This document shows, piece by piece, positions 37,959 through 46,926 of a stretch of 64,000 nucleotides of DNA. The DNA is from AP-16 sp046727735 (GTDB lineage: Bacteria > Pseudomonadota > Alphaproteobacteria > Rhizobiales > Xanthobacteraceae): the NCBI GenBank assembly GCA_046727735.1, contig JBKPDF010000059.1:1-64000 (forward strand). Direction: 5' to 3'. Numbering within the stretch: the stretch's first letter is position 1; each line of letters begins with the position of its first letter. The position numbers and the translations under genes were made by a program. The notes under the pieces are model-generated. The model did no database searches and was not told where the DNA came from. It worked only from the letters and a program-made list of their open reading frames with translations.

Positions 37959-40781
37959 CTATTGACCGAGCCGCTCCAGCAACGCCGGGACGTGCACCTG
38001 ATCGGCCTTGTAGTTGCCGGTCAGCGTGTACATGACGATGTTCACCCCGGCGCGAAATGCGAATTCGCGCTGGCGCGGATCGCCGGGCACCAGAGGCAGC
38101 ATCGGCTGCCCATCGGGGCGAAGGGCCCAGGCGCCCGCAAGGTCGTTCGACGTGATGAGAATGGAGGAAACGCCATCGCCGCCGCGAGCCGGGCGGCGGG
38201 GCTCCTCGTCGTTCTCGGTCGGCATGGCTTCGACCCAAAGCTGGCCGGAATTGAAGCGCCCCGGAAAGTCGCGAAGCAGGAAGAAGGTCTTCGTCAGGAC
38301 GTGATCGCGGGGGATCGGTTCGAGCTCGGGTATGTCGAGGGAGGCGAGAATCGTGCGCAACGCCAGCATGCCGGGGCCGCGCCCTTCGCCTCCGAACGCC
38401 GGCACCGCCTCCACCGCGTCGCGGGTATCGAACAGGATCGTGCCGCCCTGCTTCATATAGGCGTCGGCGCGCGCCAGGGCCTCGCCGGCGGGGCGCGCCG
38501 CATTCGGCACCACGGGCCAGTAGATCAATGGGAAAAATGCGAGCTCGTCGCGGCCGATATCGATTCCGATCGGCTCGCCCGCCTCGAGCGCCGTGCGCTG
38601 CGCCAGGAACAGGGTCAAGCCCTGCAGCCCTGCCTTGCTGGTTGCGTCGACGTCGGTATCGCCGGTGATCACGTAGGCGAACCGCGTCTGCAGCGTGCTC
38701 TTCATCGCGAAATCGTCGGAGGCGGGATCGGCGCGCGCGCTGCGATCGCCGAGCACGCTTGCGGCCGCGATGGCGGCAATGAAGAGCAGCGTTGCCGCCG
38801 TGCGTCGCAGAACGAGCCGATTCCAACCACCGCCAAGCCAGAACACCACCATGGAATCGATCAGGAGCAAGAAGAGCGCGGTCGCGAACGCGATGCCCCG
38901 CAGGTCCTTGGGCTCGCTCAAGCGATATGGCTCGATGCGCGCGCCGAGTGGCGAAAAATCGATCGGCGCCGGACGATCGCTCGGGACGAGCGTGTTGACC
39001 GCGAGCAGCCCTTCGGGCGGGCCGTAGAAACCGGGCGGATGATCGGCGCCGGCGCGCCCCGCATAGCCGCTCGGCACCGGCCGTGCGGTGGCGGGCGGCG
39101 GTTCGAACGCACCGAAGCCGTCGAGCACGCGGCTCGGCGGCACCACCTCGCGGCTGTGGGCTGTGCTCCCGTCCGGCTCGGCCGCGGCCGTCGAGCCGGC
39201 GAGGCCGACGATTCGCTTCAGCATGTCGACGAAGGTGCCCGATAGCGGCAGATTCGACCAGCGGGTGTCCGCCGTCACGTGGAACAGCACGAGGAGTCCC
39301 TTGCCCCGCCGCGCCGCGGTCACGAGTGGCGTGCCGTCCGCCAGCGTTGCCCAGGTGCGTTCGCCGAGATCGGAATCCGGCTCGGCGAGCACCTGCCGGG
39401 TCACGGTGACGTCTCCCGGCACCGTCATCCCGAAGAACGGCCCCTCGCGCGGGAAGCCTGCAAGCTGCTGCGGCTTTTCCCAGGTCAGGCTGCCGCCGAG
39501 CGTGCGGCCGCCGCGCCGCAGCTTGACCGGCACGAGATCGTCGGTGTCGGCCTCGGCCGCCGCGAGCCGCGGGCCGGCGAAACGCACCAGCACGCCGCCC
39601 TCGTCGATCCAGCGGATCAGTTGCTCGCGTGCGGCTCCCGCGACGTTGCCGACGTCGGCGAGGATCAGCATGGGCACATTCTGCTCGAGGAAACGCTCGA
39701 TCGCCTGGGCGGGCGCGCGTCCCTCGGCGACGCGCAGGTCGGCGAACGGACCGAGCGCCCGCGACAGATAATAGATGGCATCGAGCAGCGGCTGCGCGGT
39801 CTCCGCCGTGGCGCCGGAAATCAGGCCCACCGAGCGGCGGCGCCAGCGCTTATCGAGCAGCTGGACGGCGCCTGCGGAGCGCTCGCCGGCGATCTCCAGC
39901 CGCGCGATATCGTTGCGGATTTCGACCGGCAGGTCGAACTGCGCCGCGGTCTCCCGCTGCCCCGGCCTGAACTCGAACCGCGCCTCGCCGAGCGGCAGTC
40001 CCTTCAGGTCGAGCCCGCGCACCAGCCCGGTTTCAGCGGTGCCGGTTTCGGCACGCAGCACCAGCACGCTCAGCGCGCCTGCGGCGTTGTCGGCAGCGGC
40101 CAGCGCATGGGCAGGCGGAACGCCGCCCGCAACGGCCGTGATCGATCGCCCGTCACGCAGCCGCGCGAGGCCGGAAACGAACGCATCGGCACGACCGAGA
40201 TCGATGCCATCAGTCAGCCAGATCAGCTCGGCTTGCGGGGTCGCTTGCAGGAACCGCTCGATCGACCCGAGCGCCTCGGCGCGATCGATGGTATGCGGCT
40301 TCGGCTTGATCTGCCGCAGCCGGACGCGCGCGGAACCGGCCGTCTCGAGCGAAATATCGCGCGTGGGCTCCGAGAGCTGGACGATCGCCACACCGCGGCC
40401 ATCGGCCTCGGCGCGTGCGATAAGATCGTCGGCGGTCCGCAAGCGAAGCTCCCAAGTCGCGGCGGCACCCCAGGTATCGTCGAGCAGCAGCGTGATCGGC
40501 GCGCCCTGCGTCGTCGTGGCGAGCGGCGGATTCCACAACGGACCCGCGACCGCAACGATCAGCAGGGCGGCAAGCGTCAATCGCAGCGCAGTGAGCCACC
40601 AGGGCGTGCGGGCAGGGGTCTCCTCGCGCGGCGCGATGTCGAACAAGAGCCGCGTCGGCGGAAACGCGATCTGGCGCGGCCGCGGCGGGATCAGGCGCAA
40701 CAGCCACCACAGCGCCGGAAGGGCCAGGAGACCAAGCAGCAACAGCGGCTGCGCAAAGCCGAGCGGCAGGCCGGCAATCAT
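37959..40781 (-). CDS. DUF4159 / BatA-N-domain membrane protein
   Basis: A 940-residue inner-membrane protein. The first 95 residues form a BatA-type N-terminal membrane module (two helices, PPRPRQIAFPPTRLLFD between them). A VWA-like region follows, with two GATase1-like parts, a pair of helices at about residues 643-700, and a C-terminal DUF4159 domain (FAYVITGDTDVDATSKAGLQGLT ... ARADAYMKQGGTILFDTRD). The start overlaps the DUF58 stop by four bases (ATGA at 40778-40781). The set resembles Bat/aerotolerance-like modules; its real role in Hyphomicrobiales is not established. Confidence 0.85.
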   Translation of the reverse strand: MIAGLPLGFAQPLLLLGLLALPALWWLLRLIPPRPRQIAFPPTRLLFDIAPREETPARTPWWLTALRLTLAALLIVAVAGPLWNPPLATTTQGAPITLLLDDTWGAAATWELRLRTADDLIARAEADGRGVAIVQLSEPTRDISLETAGSARVRLRQIKPKPHTIDRAEALGSIERFLQATPQAELIWLTDGIDLGRADAFVSGLARLRDGRSITAVAGGVPPAHALAAADNAAGALSVLVLRAETGTAETGLVRGLDLKGLPLGEARFEFRPGQRETAAQFDLPVEIRNDIARLEIAGERSAGAVQLLDKRWRRRSVGLISGATAETAQPLLDAIYYLSRALGPFADLRVAEGRAPAQAIERFLEQNVPMLILADVGNVAGAAREQLIRWIDEGGVLVRFAGPRLAAAEADTDDLVPVKLRRGGRTLGGSLTWEKPQQLAGFPREGPFFGMTVPGDVTVTRQVLAEPDSDLGERTWATLADGTPLVTAARRGKGLLVLFHVTADTRWSNLPLSGTFVDMLKRIVGLAGSTAAAEPDGSTAHSREVVPPSRVLDGFGAFEPPPATARPVPSGYAGRAGADHPPGFYGPPEGLLAVNTLVPSDRPAPIDFSPLGARIEPYRLSEPKDLRGIAFATALFLLLIDSMVVFWLGGGWNRLVLRRTAATLLFIAAIAAASVLGDRSARADPASDDFAMKSTLQTRFAYVITGDTDVDATSKAGLQGLTLFLAQRTALEAGEPIGIDIGRDELAFFPLIYWPVVPNAARPAGEALARADAYMKQGGTILFDTRDAVEAVPAFGGEGRGPGMLALRTILASLDIPELEPIPRDHVLTKTFFLLRDFPGRFNSGQLWVEAMPTENDEEPRRPARGGDGVSSILITSNDLAGAWALRPDGQPMLPLVPGDPRQREFAFRAGVNIVMYTLTGNYKADQVHVPALLERLGQ

Positions 40782-41731
40782 CCGAGCCTCGCGGAAGGCG
40801 GCAGCGACCGCCAGCGATGAATTCCGGTGCCGCTCGGTCCGGCGCCCATTTGTGCATGCAGTGTCAACAGCAAATCACTTGCCGAGCGATCGGTGCGGTG
40901 AACGGCAAAAGTCCAGCCGAGGCGGTCGGTTTCCTGGCGGACCGCCGCGCGATGGTTCTCGAGGCGGCGCTCGTAATCGGAACGCCAGGATTCGGCGCGT
41001 CCAGCCGTGATCGCCCCGGCGCCTTCGGGCTCGATGAATTCGATGCGGCCCGCATACGGAAAGGTCTCCTCCGCCGGGTCGACGACCTGAATCACGTGAC
41101 CGTGCGCCCCGGTCGCGGATAGCTGCGCAATGGTCCGCCGCACCTCTTCGATCGGGCTCCATAGGTCGGAGAGAACGACGATTTCCGCGAGCGGCGACGG
41201 CGAGAACGAGGGGGGCAGGCTCGAGCGGACTTGACGATCGTGCACGATCGCCTGCGCCATCTTGTCGATGACGTTGCGGTCCGCCGTCGGCCGCATCAGG
41301 CCGGGAATGCCGATGCGCTCTCCGCCTTCGACCAGCAAATGCCCGAGCGCGAACGCCATGACGAGCGCGCGGTCGAGCTTGGTTTCCGCGGCGAGCGCCG
41401 CAAACTGCATGGACGGCGAGCGATCGGGCCAGATCCACACGGTGTGAGCCGCTTCCCATTCGCGCTCGCGAACATAGAGGTGCTCGTCGCGCGCGGAACG
41501 GCGCCAATCGACGCGGCTCGCCGGTTCGCCGGAAATGAACCGCCGGTATTGCCAGAAATTCTCGCCGGAGCCGGCACGCCGGCGCCCGTGGAGTCCATGG
41601 ATCACCGTCGCGGCGACGCGCCGCGCTTCTAGAATCAGGCGCGGCATGGTCGCGGTGAGCGAGCGGGCTCCCGCTGCGGCGCGACGGGTCGCGGCCTCGT
41701 CAAGGGAACTGACGGATGTCCCCATTATCAT
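40778..41731 (-). CDS. DUF58 domain protein
   Basis: A 317-residue protein with the DUF58 signature GSGENFWQYRRFISGEPASRVDWRRSARDEHLYVREREWEAAHTVWIWPDRSPSM. The motif WRRSAR and the following VWA-like DxSxSM core (here DRSPSM) are complete. DUF58 proteins occur beside MoxR ATPases and are thought to bind metal-dependent VWA partners. The ATG at 41731 lies 5 bp after the moxR stop; a second ATG at 41725 is equally possible. It forms the second gene of the four-gene operon. Confidence 0.9.
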   Translation of the reverse strand: MIMGTSVSSLDEAATRRAAAGARSLTATMPRLILEARRVAATVIHGLHGRRRAGSGENFWQYRRFISGEPASRVDWRRSARDEHLYVREREWEAAHTVWIWPDRSPSMQFAALAAETKLDRALVMAFALGHLLVEGGERIGIPGLMRPTADRNVIDKMAQAIVHDRQVRSSLPPSFSPSPLAEIVVLSDLWSPIEEVRRTIAQLSATGAHGHVIQVVDPAEETFPYAGRIEFIEPEGAGAITAGRAESWRSDYERRLENHRAAVRQETDRLGWTFAVHRTDRSASDLLLTLHAQMGAGPSGTGIHRWRSLPPSARLG

Positions 41732-41736
41732 GCGCG

Positions 41737-42744
41737 CTACCCGATCCGCGTCCGCAGGCGCCCGATCACCGCCTCGACGGTCTCGCCATCGGCCCGCGCC
41801 GCGAAGGTGAGCGCCATGCGGTGCTTCAAGATCGGCTCGGCGAGGTCGAGGACGTCGTCGATCGAGGGGGCGAAGCGACCCTCGAGCAGCGCGCGCGCCC
41901 GCACCGCGAGCATCAGTGCTTGACTGGCGCGCGGGCTTGGTCCCCAGCCGATCAGCCGGGCGGTGTCGTCGCCTTGCGCTCCAGGACGCGCCGAGCGAAC
42001 GAGCGCCAGGATCGCCTCGACGACCGATTCGCCTACCGGCAATCGACGCACCAGGCGTTGCGCGGCCATCAGGTCCTCTGCCGTCATGGCCGGTTTTGCC
42101 CGAGCCTCCTCGGCGCCCGTGGTTTCGAACAGAATCTTCCGCTCCGCGTCGCGGTCGGGATAATCGACGTCGACCTGCATCAGGAAGCGATCGAGCTGCG
42201 CTTCCGGCAGCGGATAGGTTCCTTCCTGTTCCAGCGGGTTTTGCGTCGCGAGCACATGAAACGGCTTGGGAAGATCGTGACGGGCTCCGGCCACGGTCAC
42301 GTGTTGTTCCTGCATCGCCTGCAGCAGCGCGGATTGGGTGCGCGGGCTCGCCCGGTTGATCTCGTCGGCCATCAGCAATTGCGCGAAGATCGGCCCCCGG
42401 ATGAACCGGAAGGTGCGCTTGGCGCCCGGACTTTCCTCCAGCACTTCCGATCCGAGAATGTCGGAAGGCATGAGGTCGGGTGTGAACTGAATGCGGCGCG
42501 ACTCGAGCCCGAGCACGGTGCCCATGGTCTCGACCAGCTTGGTCTTGGCGAGCCCCGGAACTCCGACGAGCAGGGCGTGACCGCCGGACAGCACGGTGAC
42601 CAGCGCGCGTTCGACGACCCGCTCCTGGCCGAAAATGACGGCGCTGATCGCCGCCTTGGCCGAGCGGATGTGGGCTGCGGTCGTCTCCGCGGCGCGCACG
42701 ATCATGTCTTCGAGCGTTTCCAGTCCGTCGCCGGGCAATGGCAT
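41737..42744 (-). CDS. MoxR-family AAA+ ATPase
   Basis: A 335-residue AAA+ ATPase of the MoxR group. Walker A is GVPGLAKTKL, Walker B is LLMADEINRASP, and the sensor and arginine-finger parts (ATQNPLEQEGTYPLPEAQLDRFLM) are typical. MoxR proteins act as chaperones that assemble or activate proteins carrying VWA domains. The ATG at 42744 has an AGGAG ribosome-binding site 8 bp upstream, while an upstream in-frame extension is unconserved. It is first in the operon with the DUF58, DUF4159 and GATase-like genes and is divergent from the DUF1285 gene (205-bp gap). Confidence 0.92.
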   Translation of the reverse strand: MPLPGDGLETLEDMIVRAAETTAAHIRSAKAAISAVIFGQERVVERALVTVLSGGHALLVGVPGLAKTKLVETMGTVLGLESRRIQFTPDLMPSDILGSEVLEESPGAKRTFRFIRGPIFAQLLMADEINRASPRTQSALLQAMQEQHVTVAGARHDLPKPFHVLATQNPLEQEGTYPLPEAQLDRFLMQVDVDYPDRDAERKILFETTGAEEARAKPAMTAEDLMAAQRLVRRLPVGESVVEAILALVRSARPGAQGDDTARLIGWGPSPRASQALMLAVRARALLEGRFAPSIDDVLDLAEPILKHRMALTFAARADGETVEAVIGRLRTRIG

Positions 42745-42949
42745 GGGGATATCTCCTGGGTCCTGCGAATAAACGCACCAAGAAGGCAAAGGGCTATGTG
42801 CGGGCCGACAAGACGGGCGATATGCGAACGTCGTGCCGTTTCGCGCTCGGTGAGAGATTACGCTAATTTCCCCATCTTGCGCGCGGCAAGGCATCGATCA
42901 CGATCCCGCGAGCGGATTTTCCCCGACGCTCGATTACATTGGGTCAACC

Positions 42950-43546
42950 ATGGCGAAGGAAGGGCAGGCCGGCGGAGGACTCGACGCGATCGCAAGCGCG
43001 GCCAAGCGCGGCGGCGCCAAGGGCCCGCCGCCGGTACATCTGTGGAATCCGCCGGACTGCGGCGACATCGACATGCGCATCGCGGCGGACGGCACCTGGT
43101 TCTATCAAAAAACCCCGATCGGCCGGCCGGCTCTGGTGAAACTGTTCGCTTCCGTGCTCAAGCGCGAGGGCGAGAAATATTTTCTGGTCACGCCCGTTGA
43201 AAAATGCGGAATCGCGGTCGACGATGCCCCGTTCCTGGCGGTCGAGCTTTATGTCGAGCAGGACACAGGCGGGCGCATCCTGCATTTTCGCACCAATGTC
43301 GACGACTGGGTCGCCTGCGGGCCCGGTCATCCTTTGCGTTTCGACCCGGAGCCCAAGACCGGCGGGCTGAAACCCTATGTCCACATGCGGAGCGATCTGT
43401 GGGCCAAGGTCACCCGGGCGCTGTTCTACGACCTCGTGGAACTCGGTGAGGAACGCGACGTCGCCGGAGCGCGCATGTTCGGCGTGGTGTCGAGCGGCGA
43501 ATTCTTCGCCATGGCGCCCGCCGCGCAGATCAGGGACTTGCTGTAA
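42950..43546 (+). CDS. DUF1285 domain protein
   Basis: A 198-residue cytoplasmic protein of the alphaproteobacterial DUF1285 family. It holds GDIDMRIAADGTWFYQKTPIGRPALVKLFASVLKREG, then FLVTPVEKCGIAVDDAPFLAVEL, and ends MRSDLWAKVTRALFYDLVELG. The function is unknown. The Ala/Gly/Lys-rich start (AKEGQAGGGLDAIASAAKRGG) is likely flexible. Its stop at 43546 abuts the ATG of the next gene at 43547, so the two are co-translated. Confidence 0.88.
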   Translation: MAKEGQAGGGLDAIASAAKRGGAKGPPPVHLWNPPDCGDIDMRIAADGTWFYQKTPIGRPALVKLFASVLKREGEKYFLVTPVEKCGIAVDDAPFLAVELYVEQDTGGRILHFRTNVDDWVACGPGHPLRFDPEPKTGGLKPYVHMRSDLWAKVTRALFYDLVELGEERDVAGARMFGVVSSGEFFAMAPAAQIRDLL

Positions 43547-44209
43547 ATGGCGAGCGCGGCGTCCAAGAACCGATCGCTGCTCGCCAAGGATTTCTTCGAC
43601 CGCGCGCGGGAGCGGCTGACGCTCGACGTCCCGGTGGGGCTCAGCGACCCCAATGTCACGCCGGCGCGCGGCGATCACGATGCCGATCCGGTGATGCGCG
43701 CGATCGCGGCGGTGCGGCCGATCCGGCCCGCCGCCGTGCTGGTGCCGATCGTCGACCGGCCCGAGCCGACCGTATTGCTCACCCAGCGCACGACCGAGCT
43801 TTCGAGCCACGCCGGCCAGATCGCGTTTCCGGGCGGCAAGATCGATCCGACCGACGAGAGCCCGCTCGCTGCGGCGCTACGCGAAGCGCGCGAGGAAATC
43901 GGACTCGAGCCGCGGCTGGTGCACCCGATCGGCTATCTCGATCTATACCTGACGACGCTGGGCTATCGCATCGTTCCCACGGTTGCGCGCATCGAGCCCG
44001 ATTTCAAGCTGGCGCTCAATGCCGCGGAAGTCCACGACACCTTCGAAGTGCCGCTCTCCTTCCTGATGCAGCCGATCAATCATCAGCGCCACAGCCGGGA
44101 ATGGAACGGCATGGTGCGCCACTTCTATGCCATTCCGTTCGCCGACCGTTACATCTGGGGCGTGACTGCCGGGATTCTGCGCAATCTGCACGACCGGATT
44201 TATCGCTGA
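43547..44209 (+). CDS. CoA pyrophosphatase-like NUDIX hydrolase
   Basis: A 220-residue NUDIX enzyme. The NUDIX box is GGKIDPTDESPLAAALREAREEIGLEP near residue 95. The preceding LLTQRTTELSSHAGQIAFPGG segment, with its LSSHxGQIxFPGG signature, identifies the CoA-diphosphatase (NudL/YeaB) group. Such enzymes cleave CoA to 3',5'-ADP and phosphopantetheine. It begins directly after the DUF1285 stop codon. Confidence 0.9.
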   Translation: MASAASKNRSLLAKDFFDRARERLTLDVPVGLSDPNVTPARGDHDADPVMRAIAAVRPIRPAAVLVPIVDRPEPTVLLTQRTTELSSHAGQIAFPGGKIDPTDESPLAAALREAREEIGLEPRLVHPIGYLDLYLTTLGYRIVPTVARIEPDFKLALNAAEVHDTFEVPLSFLMQPINHQRHSREWNGMVRHFYAIPFADRYIWGVTAGILRNLHDRIYR

Positions 44210-44217
44210 GCCTCCGC

Positions 44218-44392
44218 GTGTCATGCCCCGCGTATGCGGGGCACCCAGTAGCCAATGTTGCCGATGGGATTCAGGGGTCGGCCGGCGCCAGGGCTACTGG
44301 GTCGCCCGCATTCGCGGGCGATGACAGCGCAGAAGTTGGTGCCCAGGGCTCTTGCGGGCGCCCCGGCGCAGTGACAAGGAGACCGCGGCGAC
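44218..44392. repeat. dispersed repeat with CCAGTAGCC/GGCTACTGG arms (family B, copy 3)
   Basis: Two hairpin units, CCCCGCGTATGCGGGG (44225-44240) and GCCCGCATTCGCGGGC (near 44307-44322), are flanked by TGTCATG and GATGACA ends and joined by the inverted pair CCAGTAGCC (near 44246) and GGCTACTGG. It lies between the NUDIX gene and the DUF6111 gene. No gene is seen. Confidence 0.65.
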
Positions 44393-44410
44393 CGATTTGC
44401 CGGACCCGAT

Positions 44411-44677
44411 ATGATACGGCCCGTCCTCACCGAGCTTGCGCTGTTCCTCGCCCCGTTCGCGGCCTATGCGCTGTTCCTGTGGGCGACGCGCGCGGGCGTG
44501 CTCGACGCGAGATCCTGGGGATTGCCGACGCTCGGCTGGCTTGCCGCCGCGGCGTTCGGGCTGATGGTCGGCAGCTTCATCCTGATCGCGCAGTTTTCCG
44601 GGGCGCCGCCGGGATCGACCTATGTTCCCGCGCACATCGAGAACGGAAAATTCGTGCCCGGTGCCATGCGGCGATGA
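44411..44677 (+). CDS. DUF6111 family small membrane protein
   Basis: An 88-residue protein with two predicted helices (LTELALFLAPFAAYALFLWATRAGVL at about 6-31 and GWLAAAAFGLMVGSFILIAQF at about 42-62). It has the conserved end GSTYVPAHIENGKFVPG. It lies directly before the CCA-transferase gene, its stop overlapping that start by four bases (ATGA at 44674-44677), and this DUF6111-CCA order is typical of the group. The function is unknown. Confidence 0.85.
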   Translation: MIRPVLTELALFLAPFAAYALFLWATRAGVLDARSWGLPTLGWLAAAAFGLMVGSFILIAQFSGAPPGSTYVPAHIENGKFVPGAMRR

Positions 44678-45966
44678 CCGACGCGGTAGAGCTCCGCAAG
44701 CCGGCATGGCTGACGCAGGATCCGTTGGCGAAGCTCCTGGCGGTGCTCGATCGCGACGGCGAGGAGGCGCGCGTCGTCGGCGGCGCGGTACGCAACGCGC
44801 TGCTCGGTCTGCCGCCGGGCGAGATCGATATCGCGACCACCGCGCTGCCGGAGGAAGTAATGCGGCGCGCGGCCGCCGCGGGGTTTCGGCCGGTGCCGAC
44901 CGGGATCGAGCACGGCACGGTCACGGTCGTGATCGAAGGCACCGGGTTCGAGGTCACGACCTTGCGCGAGGACGTCGAGACGTTCGGGCGCAAGGCTAAA
45001 GTCCGGTTCGGCCGCAGCTGGCAAAGGGATGCCGAGCGCCGCGACTTCACGCTCAACGCGCTCTCGCTCTCGCGCGACGGCGCGCTGCATGACCCCGTCG
45101 GCGGCATCGAGGACCTGCGGCAGCATCGGGTGCGGTTCATCGGCGACCCCGGCCAGCGCATCGCCGAAGATTACCTGCGCATCCTGCGGTTCTTTCGCTT
45201 TCATGCCGCCTACGGCGAGGGCGCGCCGGATCCGGCTGGGCTTCACGCTGCCATCGCGGCGCGCGAAGGATTGCAGCAATTGTCGCGCGAGCGGGTGCGC
45301 ACCGAACTGCTCAAGCTGCTGATTGCCCCGCGCGCGGCGCCGACGCTCGCCGCAATGGCGCAAGCCGGGCTGCTCGACCCGGTGCTCGGGGGCGTGCCGT
45401 ATCTCGAACCGGCCGCAAAGGCCATCGCCATCGAGGCGGGGCTCGGCCTTGCGCCCGATCCGCTGCGCCGCCTCGCCGGACTTGCGGTCGCCGTCACCGA
45501 GGACGCCGAGCGACTCTGGCACAAACTGCGCCTCGCCAACGTCGAGCACGAGCGGCTCGCCTCGATGGCACAAGGCTGGTGGCGCATCGAGCCGGAGATC
45601 GGGGAGGCGCAGTCGCGCGCGCTGCTCTATCGGCTGGGGCCAGCGAACTACGTCGATCGCATCGTGCTCGCCTGGGCGCGTTCCGGCGCGCAGCCGACGG
45701 ATGCCGCCTGGCGCGAGCTCGCAACCTTACCCGAGCGCTGGCAAGCGCCGGCATTTCCGCTCAAGGCCGCGGATTTCATCGAACGTGGCGTGCCGAAAGG
45801 ACCGCAGCTCGGCCGAGCGCTCGCGGCCGCCGAGGAGAAATGGATCGCCGCGGGATTTCCGGACGATCCCGCTTGGCTGCAGCGCATTGCGGGCGAGGCG
45901 GCGGCTGCCGCCGAGGGTCATTCCGGGACGCGCCGAAGGCGCGAACCCGGAATCCACGAACACTGA
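44674..45966 (+). CDS. CCA tRNA nucleotidyltransferase / poly(A) polymerase family
   Basis: A 430-residue class II nucleotidyltransferase. The head has VVGGAVRNALLGLPPGEIDIATTALPEEV (the GEIDIAT metal-binding pair), RRDFTLNALSLSRDG, and the neck segment IAEDYLRILRFFRFHAAYGEG. It adds or repairs the 3' CCA of tRNA. The ATG at 44674 is translationally coupled to the DUF6111 stop. The last 15 residues (EGHSGTRRRREPGIHEH) are encoded by a dispersed repeat at about 45918-45955 and probably replaced or extended an earlier C-terminus. Confidence 0.9.
   Translation: MTDAVELRKPAWLTQDPLAKLLAVLDRDGEEARVVGGAVRNALLGLPPGEIDIATTALPEEVMRRAAAAGFRPVPTGIEHGTVTVVIEGTGFEVTTLREDVETFGRKAKVRFGRSWQRDAERRDFTLNALSLSRDGALHDPVGGIEDLRQHRVRFIGDPGQRIAEDYLRILRFFRFHAAYGEGAPDPAGLHAAIAAREGLQQLSRERVRTELLKLLIAPRAAPTLAAMAQAGLLDPVLGGVPYLEPAAKAIAIEAGLGLAPDPLRRLAGLAVAVTEDAERLWHKLRLANVEHERLASMAQGWWRIEPEIGEAQSRALLYRLGPANYVDRIVLAWARSGAQPTDAAWRELATLPERWQAPAFPLKAADFIERGVPKGPQLGRALAAAEEKWIAAGFPDDPAWLQRIAGEAAAAAEGHSGTRRRREPGIHEH
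45918..45955. repeat. dispersed repeat within the 3' end of the CCA-transferase gene (family B, copy 4)
   Basis: GTCATTCCGGGACGCGCCGAAGGCGCGAACCCGGAATCCA; the arms ATTCCGGG/CCCGGAAT and CGCGCC/GGCGCG fold into one hairpin with a GAA loop. The element supplies the last codons and lies 10 bp before the stop. Confidence 0.75.
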
Positions 45967-45976
45967 GGATCGGGAG

Positions 45977-46906
45977 CTACGGCCATCTCACCAGCGGCGG
46001 CAGCGAGGACAGGATCGATTCCACGTTGCCGCCGGTGCGCAGGCCGAAGATCGTGCCGCGGTCGTAGAGCAGGTTGAACTCGACATATCGGCCGCGGCGC
46101 ACCAATTGCTCCTCGCGCTCGGCCTCCGACCAGGCTGTCGTGAAATTGCGTCTCACGAGCTGAGGATAGATGTCCAGGAACGCGCGGCCGACCTCCTGGG
46201 TGAACGCGAAATCCGCCTCCCAATCGCCGCTGTCGTGCCAGTCGTAAAAGATGCCGCCGATCCCGCGCGGCTCGTTGCGGTGTTTCAGGAAAAAATATTC
46301 ATCGCACCAGCTCTTGTACTTGTCGTAGGGCGCGACGGAAGCGTGGGCGTCGCATGCGGCCTTCATGGCGGCATGGAAATCGCGTGCGTCGGCATCGCTC
46401 TGCTCCCGCCGCCGGGCGAGCATGGGCGTGAGGTCGGCGCCGCCGCCGAACCAACCCTTGGTGGTGACGACGAAACGGGTGTTCATGTGTACGGCCGGCA
46501 CGTGCGGATTGCACGCATGGACGATCAGCGAGATGCCCGAAGCCCAGAACCGCGGGTCATCCCGCGCGCCGGGAATGTCATTGCGGAACTCCGGCGCGAA
46601 CTCGCCGAATACGGTCGAGACCTGTACGCCCGCCTTTTCGAACAACCGCCCGCGCAGCATCGACATCACGCCGCCGCCGCCGGGACTCCCGCTCACGTCC
46701 GCGCGCTGCCACGGCGTTCGCTCGAATTTTCCCGGCGCGCTTCCATAGAGCGCGGCCGGCGCTTCGTGCTCGAGCCGTTCGAACGCGACGCAGATCTGGT
46801 CGCGCAGCGTCGCGAACCACGCGCTCGCGCGTCCCTTCCGGGCCTCGAGCTGCCCGGGCGCTGTGGATTCGGTCTCTCGTTCGCTCGGTTTATCGACAGC
46901 GCTCAT
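45977..46906 (-). CDS. hemF: oxygen-dependent coproporphyrinogen III oxidase
   Basis: A 309-residue HemF of normal length. It holds GGGVMSMLRGRLFEKAGVQVSTV, the substrate-contact segment TTKGWFGGGADLTPMLA, YKSWCDEYFFLKHRNEPRGIGGIFYDW and the C-terminal YVEFNLLYDRGTIFGLRTGGNVESILSSLPP. It converts coproporphyrinogen III to protoporphyrinogen IX in haem synthesis, using O2. The ATG at 46906 gives the usual N-terminus. A short antitoxin-like frame ends 20 bp upstream on the same strand; the two may share a transcript. Confidence 0.95.
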   Translation of the reverse strand: MSAVDKPSERETESTAPGQLEARKGRASAWFATLRDQICVAFERLEHEAPAALYGSAPGKFERTPWQRADVSGSPGGGGVMSMLRGRLFEKAGVQVSTVFGEFAPEFRNDIPGARDDPRFWASGISLIVHACNPHVPAVHMNTRFVVTTKGWFGGGADLTPMLARRREQSDADARDFHAAMKAACDAHASVAPYDKYKSWCDEYFFLKHRNEPRGIGGIFYDWHDSGDWEADFAFTQEVGRAFLDIYPQLVRRNFTTAWSEAEREEQLVRRGRYVEFNLLYDRGTIFGLRTGGNVESILSSLPPLVRWP

Positions 46907-46926
46907 TCGCTCCCCGGATTTCTCCG

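Noticed and set aside
36432..39245. Long plus-strand frame (over 930 codons) antisense to the DUF4159 operon
   Set aside because: It crosses two real genes and has no start signal or domain; it is a composition shadow of the minus-strand operon.
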